Shown here in pieces: positions 9,948 through 20,547 of a DNA stretch of 34,356 bases; the stretch's first letter is position 1; each line of letters begins with the position of its first letter. The stretch is from Gamarada debralockiae (taxonomy: Eukaryota > Ascomycota > Leotiomycetes > Helotiales > Hyphodiscaceae). Location: assembly GCA_002803225.1 (NCBI GenBank), contig NXFV01001626.1, positions 1 through 34,356 on the forward strand, in the 5' to 3' direction. Made by a program: the position numbers and the translations under genes. The notes below the pieces were generated by a model that ran no database searches, had not been told where the DNA came from, and saw only the letters and a program-made list of their open reading frames with translations.

Positions 9948-10374
9948 ATGGCTACGGCTGTTTTTGAAACCCATGTTATCGCCAGGCCCCATGTGGTTCC
10001 CTATCGTGTGGATTTGGGTCGATCATCCTAAATGTGAGGCCGTACTTTTATGATGTTGCTCTTTAACTCACTGCTTCCTATAGGTACAACTAGCTTAAGG
10101 ATTATATGGAGCAGCCGGATGTTTCTAAAGATCACCTAAAGAACCTTGGTGAACCTCTCTTCCAATATAGTGTCCGGCGAAGTTCGCACTGCATCCGATC
10201 CACGGACGCTTTAAGCTTGAGCGAGACAAGGTCATATTAGGCAAGGGCATGCAGGAGCTATCCAGATATTGTACTAAGCCAGCTGATATCGAGGAAGTCA
10301 ATCTGGAGGATATCTACGGTCATATATTTGCACTTGCCGGCGACGGTCGCTTTGCTACGTATGAATTATCGTGA
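9948..10374 (+). pseudogene. Coding relic of unknown family
   Basis: Two plus-strand pieces look protein-like but do not join. A 27-codon ATG frame begins at 9948 and stops. At 10171-10374 a 67-codon frame without a start reads with strong coding character (for example HPIHGRFKLERDK and LEDIYGHIFALAGDGRF) and ends in TGA. I do not recognise the family. No splice pattern was found that would rescue one gene, so this is best read as a decayed gene fragment. Confidence 0.35.
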
Positions 10375-10822
10375 AGGTTCTCTATTCAATATAGCAGACA
10401 TCAAGCCTGGATTCTGCTACGACTTGATTTAATACCTCTGATCCAACAATCTTGAGAATCTCCTTGGTCTTCAAGTCCTTAGAAATGAACCACAGGAGAC
10501 GCCTTGCGAGTTTGTGCTAAGAAAAGAGGCTGGCACGGTCATGGTTCAAAGAGCCCGAAGATGTTGTTGCAAAAAGGTTATGTAATAGTAGCCTAAGGCT
10601 GTACAGTATATAGCACAGTACTATACAAATTGATCCAAGTACCTATCCTACAGTAATATGTAAGTTGTATTTATAGCTCTTTAGCATTTTACTATGTAGG
10701 GTCTTCATTACATGAGACCCTAATATGTAGTGCTGTCACAGAGGGCTTTGCGAAAGAGGAACCTAGCTGAGACCACACCGAGAGAAGAGTTAGGGAGGTG
10801 GTATTAGAGGAGAAAAGCGGCT
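10375..10822. other. Gene-free stretch
   Basis: No gene was recognised. The plus strand just after 10374 keeps some protein-like sequence in another frame (about 10376-10450) that may belong to the preceding relic. Confidence 0.4.
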
Positions 10823-11872
10823 TTGTCGATTACAGCGGAGCCGGACGCAGAATTTTCTAGCAACGCCGAGCATGCCTTCGACTCGCGAACTCCAGTCCGT
10901 CCTTCCAGTCCCCAGGGATGCTATGATACAGAGCATCATGACTTTACCGAGGCGGCTCAGTGCTTGCGGCTTGCCGAACTAGAGGCTTCGATATCCGACT
11001 CCATGTGCCATTACAACCCTTCTTCGCGTGGGTCGAGCCAGCCATTGCACAACAGGATGGGTATAGAGGGCTTTTATAAGTGTCACACCAGCTAATTCGG
11101 CTAACGAGCGTGATAATATCATGGTATCAGCAATAACAAGTCCACGTTTACTGCCAAACAATAGGGGTCCGTTTCGCCTCGCTCTACCATACGCTATCAA
11201 GCTCGTTGCCGCTCTCGTATAGCAAAGATGCAAAGAACTGCGGGGAAAAGATCAGCTACAGCGGTCCTGACAAGTCAGTAGAAGACGATGTCCGGTCAAA
11301 GCGGCTGACACTTTTCCACCCCTCGGGTGGCAGGACTTGCATTAAACTGCCACAAGAAACAGTCCCTGCGTTCTCCTTTACCAATTTCGGAGGATGAAGA
11401 CAAGGAGGGGATTCTTAGCATGCCTGTCGATAACAAGCCCGCCAGCACTGCCAGAACTACCCATGCCGTATTTGAATCCGCTCCTTCTAGAGAACCTAGA
11501 CATATAAAGGAGTTGGTAGATGAGTTCAAGGCCCGACTCCTAGCGCAGTGCGAGGTCAAGAATGGGCCAGAGGGCCGCGTTTGAAGCAAGGCGAGCGAGC
11601 GGTGGTTAAAGCCGATGCATCGGGTAACCGACAACAGAAGAGACCGCGAAGCTGGCCCGGAAGCAAAAGTAAGGCAAGATCATAGAGGCTCTAGGAGACA
11701 ATCACACTATGTGGTACAACTTTAACCCTCAACGGAGCAGGAGGTTAAGGGATCGGATGCGATGGCGAAATACCACAAAAGAACTTTTCTATGCGACGGA
11801 TGAGTTTCAGCGTGTATACATGAGCAGTCTGAATATAAACTGAACATCTCAAGAGAGCGAGAAGAAGTTTTC
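10823..11872 (+). pseudogene. Coding relic of unknown family
   Basis: Plus-strand frames 10823-11095, 11206-11397 and 11327-11584 overlap or follow one another with hydrophilic, protein-like composition. The last contains SREPRHIKELVDEFKARLLA. Past its TGA at 11582 the same frame stays largely open to about 11872, with three stops in all. None of these frames is recognised and no convincing introns link them. A decayed gene is the simplest reading; a gag-like piece of a retroelement is possible but not shown. Confidence 0.3.
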
Positions 11873-11942
11873 GTCTTTACATAAAAATGTCTCTATTCTA
11901 CGTACGTTAAAGAATACTACATGCTGCACAAAGCTCATTTAT

Positions 11943-13640
11943 TTAGTTGTGGTAGTACTTCATGATCCGAAACCCCCTATCCTCGACTTTCTTCATTGCA
12001 CCTATCGCCCAAAGAAGCTCGCGAGCGCAACTTGGGTCGGATTTGAAAGCCAAGGTCGCCACAAATAGAGGAATAACTGTAGCACCTGGTCCTAAAGATC
12101 GCATCTTGTCTTGCAAGCAGAACTCGATAGACTGGCAAATATTTTTTGCCAAGGAACTGGGGTCGGTCAGATGCTCAAGTGGTGGAAGTTCGACCCGGTG
12201 AACTTGGGTAGAAGATATAGTCTCCTGCCGTTCAGGGTATCCAAAATTGATCTCAGGGTTGATATCAACAGCTACCCCGCTGAGATGTGTACGACCCAAA
12301 AGTTCATGAATCTCTTTGATAGCATCCCAAAAGATTATCAAAGTCGTCCAATACAGCATACACGTATACGCTGTTTGCAAATTGAGGAAGTGAAATGCGA
12401 TGGGGAACACTTTCGCCTCCGAAGCAGTCTCATAGCTCGCGCCCGTGGAAAATTCAGGCCAGTACAAGGGGCCTAAGCTGCTGCTTTCGAACTCTTCGTA
12501 AAATCTTCTTATTCTAACGTCAAAGTTTCGGCAGCGGTTAATAATATCAGCAATTGCGGATAAGTCGGATAACTTCGAGGCTCGGATTTGATCTGCTTGC
12601 TCGTAGATACTTGGAAGAATTGCCATGATATCAAGAAGCCGATCGAATTTAGACTTTGGGTTTTCCTTCCATACAACTTCTATCCACTCTGGAGCTGCAA
12701 GGTAGGTTGAGCGGCGTTTTAGAATTGCCTGAACAATCTATAGGAAATGTCAGTATTGATTATATGGTGGTGGGTCTCAGAATACTTGCTTCGTGGACAC
12801 GAACAGAGAGGAATAAGTAATGAGCCAGGCCCGAGGAGTGTGCTTCGGCACCTCGGAGTTGAATAAGCCTCGCGCTGCCATCCGAGTGGCTGACCCAACC
12901 AATGCGAGTCTGTGCTGGACATTCCATTACCTCGTACATTGATAAGGTTATACATGCAGCAAGTGTTTCCTCTCGATACATCAAGTACGGGTCCCACAAT
13001 GCTTTTTGAAGTTCTCGAAGACCCCGTCCATATAGCCTCATGCTCTCGTTAACAAGCCGTTGATCATTGTTGAGACGACCGAGTCTCGCCGTAGATATCG
13101 CCAAGACAGAGGTGTCCATAGCTGTCGTGAGACTTGGCCAAGCCGGTACGAAAAGGAGCCACGTCCTTCCTTCTATTGGTCCTTGCGGTACAGCTCGTTC
13201 TGCATTAGGTACGTAAGCATGAAGGAATTGGTTGAGAAATTGCTGGCGTAGCGCAGATTGCGGGGATATTTGATTGGTAAGTGAGGTAGGGACCAATGAG
13301 TGGGGGGGCATTGCAACACGGGTGGTCCTATCAGATTCATCGGAGTAAGGTCGACTGATAGGGAGACGATGATATCTCTTGACATGTGGCTTATGGGTCA
13401 ACGATGTGGTACTCTCAGCCATCCCTTCATCGAAGATAAATATCCTTTCCCGTTGATATCCTCCGCAGATCAAGTTCGACTGAACACATCTCGCACATTG
13501 TGGTTGTTCGAGGGTACACTGAGTTTCGAAGGCAATTAGCAAACTGTATGCCTCAAATCGTGTGGCTAGTGCCAACTAACCTTTACCCTCCGTTTCTTAC
13601 ATGTGTGACAGGCTTTTGATCTGCCTGGAACACCGACCAT
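11943..13640 (-). CDS. Zn(II)2Cys6 transcription factor
   Basis: Three minus-strand exons, 13640-13581, 13518-12790 and 12737-11943, give 527 residues. The binuclear zinc cluster spans the first intron: C11-x2-C14-x6-C21-x6-C28-x2-C31-x6-C38, with basic KKRRVK between the second and third cysteines. It is placed at the extreme N-terminus, as is usual. The rest matches the layout of fungal C6 regulators with a middle homology region, with phrases such as SVRVHE and APEWIEVVWKENPKSKFDRLLDI around the second join. The second intron has no in-frame GT donor with good consensus; GAA|GCAAGT followed by CTATAG joins the frame cleanly and implies a GC-AG intron. The protein is expected to be nuclear and to bind DNA; its targets are unknown. 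No cluster genes sit next to it. Confidence 0.9.
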
Positions 13641-14298
13641 ACTTTCTCTATCCGTTTACACTAGTCCAGCGCGGATGTTATTAGTGGGGTTGGCTTCCGA
13701 GTAAGCCTCAATTCCACAGAAAATTCTGTGGGGTACGACCGTATCCAATCCAGGTTGCTGGTTGAAGTGCTCGTCAAAAGTAGCTTAGTAAGCACAACTA
13801 AGCCGCATTCGGTTTCAATTCGCGATGCAAGTCTTGGAATTTGAATTGGTCCGCACCGTTCACCAATACCTAAATTGGCCAATAGGGTTATGTCTCATTA
13901 CCATCCTCACTCTCGTTATTCTTTGTTGTACTATCTACTTAAAATTTACTTTAAGCTGTTCTCTTAGTAGTGACTGTTTCGAGATCCGTCTAAGTATCAA
14001 CCTCAAACGCATCACGTTACGCCTGCTTCGAGATAGGATTGGCATAGTTCTATGGATGCTTTTCCTTCTTGAACACACATCCGTGGTATGGAAGTGTGGA
14101 GAGAGCTAGCTTCCGAGAGGGAGCCAAGGAGGCCGGGCCCTACCTTTCTCAGTAGTGGCTTGACGGCTACCGAGAAACTGGAATTCTGTTGCCATTTGGA
14201 GCCAGTTCTCAAGCTTTCGACACCGCCAATCCGTGAGTTCCATGAAATGTTCCCATGATACAACGTCAACTAATCTATATCCTAGGACTCTCTTCTTT
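13641..14298. other. Gene-free stretch, promoter of the Zn2Cys6 gene
   Basis: This holds the upstream region of the regulator starting at 13640. A plus-strand frame at 13825-14109 encodes a hydrophobic stretch, but without other support it is not called a gene. Confidence 0.4.
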
Positions 14299-15103
14299 AT
14301 GTCAGGAAAATGGCTTCCCAGCATTCCGGTTATCCCGGTCGGAGGACAAGATCCAAAGGACCTAGATGCCTGCAAGAAAGTCAGAGTTGCGAAGAATAAT
14401 ATTTATGGCGCCTACGGTCTTGAGATTCTGCCGTCAACTCGCTACGATGAAGCTCAACTTCTCTACGTACTGCGTCGCCACTTTCGAAATCTAAGAGCAC
14501 ATTGATGGCCTACGCTTTGATCGAATCGACGTTTCCAACCTCATGGACCCTGCATATGTGAACGTTGGACAAGTGCTTGAGGATTGCATCCCAATGCCCA
14601 AGGCTGTTTCAGCACATGACTTTGCAACCCTCGTGGCGCACATCCAGCTGGGTCTGCAAAGCAAAATCGCCGAGGCTGAAATCCAAGCCAGTGCCAAGCG
14701 CAACGACAGTCTCATTCGCAAGCTCCTCGAATAGATTGAAAAGGGTTCGGGAAAAGAATCTTCTGCCTACCAGATGCTTCGCACCATAGCGGCTCTGATG
14801 TTAGTTGAAAAGGATACGGTGTTTGAGCGAGATAGGCAGTATTGGCAGTTCAGAGAATTGAAAGTGCAGTATAGAGCCGTAGAGAAGACCGTCAATACTA
14901 TCGTCTATATGTGGTATTCCTGGATTACAACCATGGGTGCCAAGGACCAGGCTGCGGTGGAGGAGCAATTCAAGTTGCACATGGGGTATTTTGATGGGAC
15001 TGGTCGATTCATTGAATGGAAGCGAGTGAATGAGAATGGTGGAAAGTCAGCTCCTTTCAATAGGGCGCTTTTCCCTAACGCCCCCGTTCTCAGCATTCGC
15101 TGA
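14299..15103 (+). pseudogene. Broken gene of unknown family (frameshift plus stop)
   Basis: A plus-strand frame from the ATG at 14299 runs to a TGA near 14503. Coding character then continues in the next frame from about 14497 to 15103, through EDCIPMPKAVSAHDFATLVA and RQYWQFRELKVQYRAVEKTV. That second frame contains one in-frame TAG at 14732-14734, between LIRKLLE and IEKGSGKES. The TAG is one transition from CAG (Gln). Together they would make a protein of about 265 residues, acidic to neutral, with helix-prone segments and no motif I can name. No intron of normal size fixes the first break. Sequencing error at the break is possible, but two lesions favour a recent pseudogene. Confidence 0.5.
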
Positions 15104-16321
15104 TGCGATAATCGTACTCCGTACGAATCATCCGTTACATGCAATTGAACATTTCCAAAACCTGAACCTTCATGTCTCTATCCGGGTGTGCATATGTGCT
15201 TAAATTGCTCCTCCGACTGATCTGCCCATTCTCGATAACCTAAATGAAGACGTAGATGAAACCCAAACTCCGAGCTTCTGCGACACGAAGCCCCCAGCAG
15301 GTGGCTCAATCCTCTTGGACTTCATCTTCCGCAATCAGTAGATTAGGCTATATAGAATCTAAGTCTAAATCCAATTAATTCCCGCATTGCATTAAAAATC
15401 AAAAGAAAACACCGTAGTTAAAGCAATTCAAACGTTGAAGGGAGAAATTTCTAATGGATAGTAGCTGCAGGGACAGCATGTGTCAAAGGGAGGAGGCCAA
15501 TTCGAATCAATGTGAGGATACGCACGAAGACTTGGCTGCGCAACAACCTCCGTTCTGCACAATGGTGCTAGGGCAGCACCCCAGTCAGATAACTGGGCTT
15601 CAGAGCATTGCTCTTCTTGCGCGTGAGCAAGCTCAAAAGTTTCTCCGCCTTTGTATTCTTGTTGTTGATGCTCTATCATCGTCGATTGCTTTTGTCGTTT
15701 TCGAGCGGCCTAGGTGGAAGGAGGACCCAGCAGCCAAGGAGTGAGCGAGGAGCAGGCAGAACTTGAAAGGTTCAGCAAAGCTCTTTGAGCCATAGTCTAG
15801 TCCACCGAAGAGAAAAATCTTGGCCAGCACGACTGATGCAAGCATGGGCGATCCAATTTGAAGAGCAAACACGAGGACAAGGGCGGGCTCAGCTATTTTA
15901 TAGCTGCTCAGGCCCCGGAGAGTGGAACTTGGTGACTTTCCGTCACTCGAGCACTTATCGCCAATCCATCCTCTTCCCAAAGGGTCACGAAATCACAATC
16001 AAGGGAGCACGGTATACGATTAGCAAGACAGCATGGTTCAGCAGGAGGGACTAGGTTAAATCACGCAGCCCAACTAAGAACCGCATGGTATTCAAGGTCA
16101 TCTGTTGCATTCATGTATCCGCAGATCTAACGCTGCCTAATGACTTCCCTTTCCTATGGTACAACTTGTTCGATTGGCGCCGAGAGATGCTGCTGAATTT
16201 TGCCAACCTCAAACCCACTTGCTCGCAAATCAGAAAGACTTTGACCCCACCCGTTTCTCAACCATACTCCACCCGATTGTTCTTGAGATGTTACCTATGA
16301 GCTTGTAATATTCATAGCATT
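15104..16321. other. Gene-free stretch
   Basis: Frames of 70-115 codons occur on both strands (the longest is minus 15633-15980, partly hydrophobic) but none has recognisable content and they overlap one another. No RNA gene or repeat was seen. Confidence 0.4.
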
Positions 16322-18824
16322 TTATGCTGAGAGACCGCGCTTCTCTGATTCCGAAAAGAAGATAACCATCCGCCACAGCTTCTTGACTAGGACTTCCGCT
16401 TCTTCATCCAATGCCTAGATTACCAGTTAGTACGAAAGTACATGGAATGGAGAAGGGAAAGGTAACTTACACCCTCCAACAGCTCCACCAGCTCTCCGGG
16501 CTTCCCTCTCTCACGGACGTGACCCTCCACAACCTCAACAAGTAACTGCTCCTGTACACCCAGATATTCCACGATCTTCTTCTCTACAAACGGTCTCAAC
16601 TTCTCCACGATGACCCCATCATCCACAAAGTCCCACTTGACCTCCCAAGCCCACAGACCATCCTTCTCGGTGGGTATCTCAGCTGCCAACTGCCTGACAG
16701 CTTGATCTCTCTCTTCATCCGACAACGCAGCTGCAGATGAGGCCGAAGGATCAAACTTGATAGGGATAAGCGTGCGCTTGGAAGTCTTGTTGACATCTTC
16801 CTCATCCTCCAGGAGTCCTTCGACTTCAGCCACTGTTCGTCGAGGCGGAGCAGCTTTCTGAGCTTTCTGAGCAGCAGCACCAAGTGACAACTTGAATGGT
16901 TGCTGAGCACCCATCCTCGGTTGTCTATTCTGCAACTCCTCAGCCTGCTGTTCAAGGAACGAATCAGCCATTCCACGGGCTTGTTCTCTGTCTGCAAGGT
17001 CCTTCTGTCGTTCTCTCTTCTCCGCCTCACGATCTCGCTCATCTGCAGCTGCTTCGCGAGCACGGAATGCAGCACGGTTGCGGATCCACATGCTGCGGTC
17101 GCTGTAATATTCCTCCGTCTTTCGGCTTGCTTCCAAATCATCGTCCCAGTCTCGTAATCGTTGAGCCATCTTCTCCTTCTCGATATTTGCGTTTGCGGAA
17201 TCTTCGTCTTCACGCTCCTTTTCTCGCTGGACAGCCGCAGTTCGTGAGCGTTCGCGATTGAGCCATCGGCGTTCTTGATCTAGGTATTGCTTTTCTTGCT
17301 CGGCTTCCTTCTTGGCTACACGACGTCGTTCGAGTTCTTCGTCGCTGGCGGAATCATCTTCGTCCTCCCGGTTGATCCAGACGTCGCCTGATGCAGCACC
17401 ATTGATCCCGCTTCCGTTCACAAACTTGACACCTTGTTGGTAGTCACGAGGAATCTGCTGACCTTGACCTTTAGGTCCCGAGGGTGCGTTGGGTACACCC
17501 CGTGGGCCAAGGGGGATGTTGTTTGCATTGCCACCTGAAGGGCCGTTGGGTATTGTTGGACCAGGCGATGCGAGTCGTGATGGTCGAGGAGCACCGTTTC
17601 GTTGTCGTTCTAAAGCCTCCATTTCCTCTTCCCGCTTCAGGCGTTCCATATCTCTCCTATTGCTTCGGTCTCTGAATGCAGCGATTTCTTGAGCAACTGT
17701 CTCTCGCATTTCCGCTGGGATATCTGCAAGTTCGTCATCGACTGCCAGAGGTATGTTAACAACCTCAACATTGTCTCCTCTTCCGTCAGCATCGTGCATC
17801 GTGATATCTTCGCCTTCTTGTGCCTCGACGAACATAGGAGGATGGAACAATTCATATAAAGCAGCCTTTAGACCTGATCTGGCAGCATCCAACCGAGCTT
17901 GTTGAATAGTAGGATCATCTCCTCGGTTTGACTGGTAATTTTCGAGATAATTGAGTGAGTTGTCGTCCACGAAAACAAGCAGTTTGCTCTTATCGATCTT
18001 CTCATCATCGCCCTCTTCCTTCTTGACTCCATTGCTCGGTTGCTGTCTCTTCGTAGGAATTTCGATATCCTTCAGAACCTCCACAGCAGTAGCCAAACTT
18101 TCCGCATCATCGAATTGTGCAAATCCGAATGTGCATTGCTTTCCATCCGCATCCACAGCTCGGTCCCACCTTCGTAAACGTCCAGCAGTGCTCAATATAC
18201 GCTCGATTCCATCATCTCCACCCACACCTTCTGTGATTCCACCAACGAATATAGTCCGCACGATCTCTTCCTTTGTAGGTGGTACAAGAGACATCATGCT
18301 CTCCCTCAATGCTTGCCGTTGTGCTTCCACTCCCCTCTCGGCTCCCAAGCCCGGTCTTCCACCAGCCGCTGACACTGGATCTTGACTCTCCCTTCGTCCT
18401 CCGCTAGACAGTGGCGTAGAAGGTTTTGAGGGACCTGTTCCTAATCGAATGACAGGCGCAGAGAAGTTGATGTTCGGCATATTAGGAGGGCCTTGGAAGC
18501 TCGCCGGGAGCCCGCTCGGTCGAGTAGACTGTGCATTGTTGGCTTGCTGCACACCCGGAGGAGGGGCCGTACCTGGCGCGGACATGCCTGGTGGAGGACC
18601 TGATTTGTTGTTAGTGCTACTAATGAGGAGGGTAGAGGGCGCAACCGTACCCATTCCCGGTGGCGGTCCCATGCCTGGAGGAGCACCAGTCTGGCCTGGA
18701 AAAGCTCCAAATCCTGGAGGTCGGCCATATGGCGATGCTGTTTGAATTGTTAGTATCTGTAAACATGGAGCTCGAGTGGCTGGTCTTTTCAGCTTTGCTC
18801 ACCTCCATAAGGGTTGTAAGCCAT
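16322..18824 (-). CDS. RRM and PWI domain splicing factor (RBM25-like)
   Basis: Three minus-strand exons, 18824-18803, 18737-16471 and 16414-16322, encode 793 residues. The first exon holds just 22 bases (MAYNPYG) and its intron has a consensus TACTAAC branch site. Residues 8-100 are Pro/Gly/Met-rich. An RRM spans about 169-235, with TIFVGGITEG as RNP2 and CTFGFAQF as the RNP1 region. A long charged, coiled-coil-like region rich in Arg, Glu and Asp follows (about 340-620). A PWI domain closes the protein at about 700-793; its last 30 residues (ALDEEAEVLVKKLWRM) come from the short third exon. This order is that of RBM25 in animals, with yeast Snu71 as a more distant relative, both linked to U1 snRNP and 5' splice-site choice. 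It should be nuclear. It is divergent from the bS21m gene. Confidence 0.95.
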
Positions 18825-19132
18825 GGTGAACTCTTATGATAATGTCGGGGCGGAGGGAGCGGTCAAGATATCTGCAGAATGATTGAAGTTAGAGGAACGT
18901 AAACGTGAAGAGTTGTCCTCGTCGGCGCAAACAAGAGTCAAATTCAAAACGTGAAGCTCTTCCAAAATTCAATGTGGCACGGACCACCAAGATTTAGCGC
19001 GGCCGTCCGAAGCTCTCTCAAAAGTTCATCGAAATCCAACGACACCTCGACTTCGCCCAAAGATAGTCACTTAATGTAAGTCCAGTCGTACTCGCAGACT
19101 TCAATTACCTCTGCTAATACTACTGAAGGCCA
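18825..19132. promoter_or_regulatory. Shared divergent promoter region
   Basis: These 308 bases separate the start codons of the splicing factor (minus) and bS21m (plus), so both promoters must lie here. An ATGTAAGT at about 19075 sits upstream of the bS21m start and looks like a splice donor, but an in-frame TGA just before 19133 means any such intron would have to be in the leader. No TATA box was evident. Confidence 0.6.
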
Positions 19133-19903
19133 ATGGAAATCCGAAAAGCAGCCGAAGTCCTCCTACGGTGTCAGACCAGCCCTCTTTCTTCACTGCTCAA
19201 TCCATCATCAGCATCACGATGGGGAGCGGGAACCCGGCTCTGCTATCGAACTGCCAATAACAGACCTGCACAAAGGGCGCTGACGAACTCAACGAGAAAC
19301 AACGCATTGAAGCCGCAACCCACCACATCCGTCGCACCTACAACAACACCAGACTCCGACGCCCCCTCAAACTCACTCGATGAAATCTCCAAAGACCTCT
19401 GGGCCAGCCCATCCCGCTCCCCCAAACGCTCACCCCGTCTCGACCCCGAGGCAGAGAAGCGCATGAATAACGGCAGCTCAGCCTCCGATCTCCTGCGCGC
19501 CATCGTCGACGCTTCACCACCCCCCAAGCCCACATCAGGAATCAACACCAGTCTCATGATGGACCCTTCCAAGCCTCTCAACGACAACAAAAGCCTGATG
19601 AGTGATTTGTTTAAAGGGCCCATGGCTTTGCCCCCAACTCCTAGGGTTCCGATGCGATTGACGCCAAGTACAGGGAGGAGTATTACCATTGGCACGGGGA
19701 TTGATCTTGCTAGAGGTCTTAGATTGCTGGAGCAGAGCTGCGCGAGAAATAGAGTTAGGGCGGATTTTACGCAGCAGAGATTTCACGAGCGTGGGGGATT
19801 GAAGAGGAAGAGGCTGAGGAGGCAGAGGTGGAGAAAGAGGTTTATGGAGGGCTTTAAGGCTACAGTGGGACGGGTCAAGCAGTTGAAGAATCAGGGTTGG
19901 TGA
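19133..19903 (+). CDS. MRP21: Mitochondrial small-subunit ribosomal protein bS21m
   Basis: A single exon of 256 residues. The N-terminus is basic, low in acidic residues and rich in Ser/Arg, as in a mitochondrial targeting sequence. The middle (about 50-180) is low-complexity and Pro/Ser-rich. The C-terminal 65 residues carry the bS21 signature: an R-L-L-E-x-x-C segment, then NRVRADFTQQRFHERGGLKR and the basic RRQRWRKRF, ending KNQGW. Fungal Mrp21 proteins have this extended, poorly conserved N-terminus followed by a conserved C-terminal domain. The product would act in the mitochondrial ribosome small subunit. The start at 19133 is chosen because an in-frame TGA lies three codons upstream. 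It is transcribed divergently from the RBM25-like gene. Confidence 0.9.
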   Translation: MEIRKAAEVLLRCQTSPLSSLLNPSSASRWGAGTRLCYRTANNRPAQRALTNSTRNNALKPQPTTSVAPTTTPDSDAPSNSLDEISKDLWASPSRSPKRSPRLDPEAEKRMNNGSSASDLLRAIVDASPPPKPTSGINTSLMMDPSKPLNDNKSLMSDLFKGPMALPPTPRVPMRLTPSTGRSITIGTGIDLARGLRLLEQSCARNRVRADFTQQRFHERGGLKRKRLRRQRWRKRFMEGFKATVGRVKQLKNQGW

Positions 19904-20547
19904 GACTGTGTACAAGAACGAAGAGGGAACTTGTATGATACAGAAGGAATGATATAGAATCTTGCATGGGTCAGATCAATACGCTACTAGAAGTCTTGGG
20001 TTGTAGGGTTCATTGAGATCTCCTACGCTGCAGCTGTGAAACGTTGCCAGCGAGACGATTGAACAAAACGCTGTATAATATACATTATGTGGACTTAGAA
20101 GCCAGTCCTTCAATTTTCACCACTCCAGATCGTGCACTTCATACTCATCCAGGCAAAATTCACACCCAAAGCCTTTCATCTCACGAGGCTTATCTTCTGA
20201 AAGGCTCGCAATGCAATCTCGATTCCACCCTTCTTCATTTTCGAGCCTCATCAATCGTCTTCCACGCCAGCCAATTTCAATCCTAAGATTTCTCGTTGTC
20301 AGCATCTGCTGTTTACTTCCTTTTGAACAAATTTGATGGAAACAGATCCTGGATGAATCTCCATACTTCGACCAGACCTGCGCTCTTCAACAGATCAAAA
20401 TCCACCTTCATTCAAAATGGGAGAGATGCGATAGGGAAGTTGACGGTGGAGCCACGGCGATCTTACCCACGAAATCGAAATGGGCGCCAGTCAAGATTTC
20501 TCACAGAGATCCTAACTATCCGAGAAATAATACACAGTACATTTCTG
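19904..20547. other. Gene-free stretch after bS21m
   Basis: This includes the 3' end of the bS21m transcript. Frames of 60-104 codons occur with no recognisable content. Confidence 0.45.

Noticed and set aside
13825..14109. A plus-strand frame with a membrane-like segment
   Set aside because: Only one hydrophobic run, no signal of coding conservation, lies in the promoter of the regulator at 11943-13640.
15633..15980. A 115-codon minus-strand frame with hydrophobic stretches
   Set aside because: Overlapped by equally open plus frames, no known motif, no supporting exons.
16896..17261. Plus-strand frames inside the RBM25-like gene
   Set aside because: Antisense shadows of a strongly supported coding exon with an unusual Arg/Glu-rich composition.
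19243..19695. A 150-codon minus-strand frame opposite the bS21m gene
   Set aside because: Shadow of the real plus-strand gene, which carries the conserved bS21 C-terminus.
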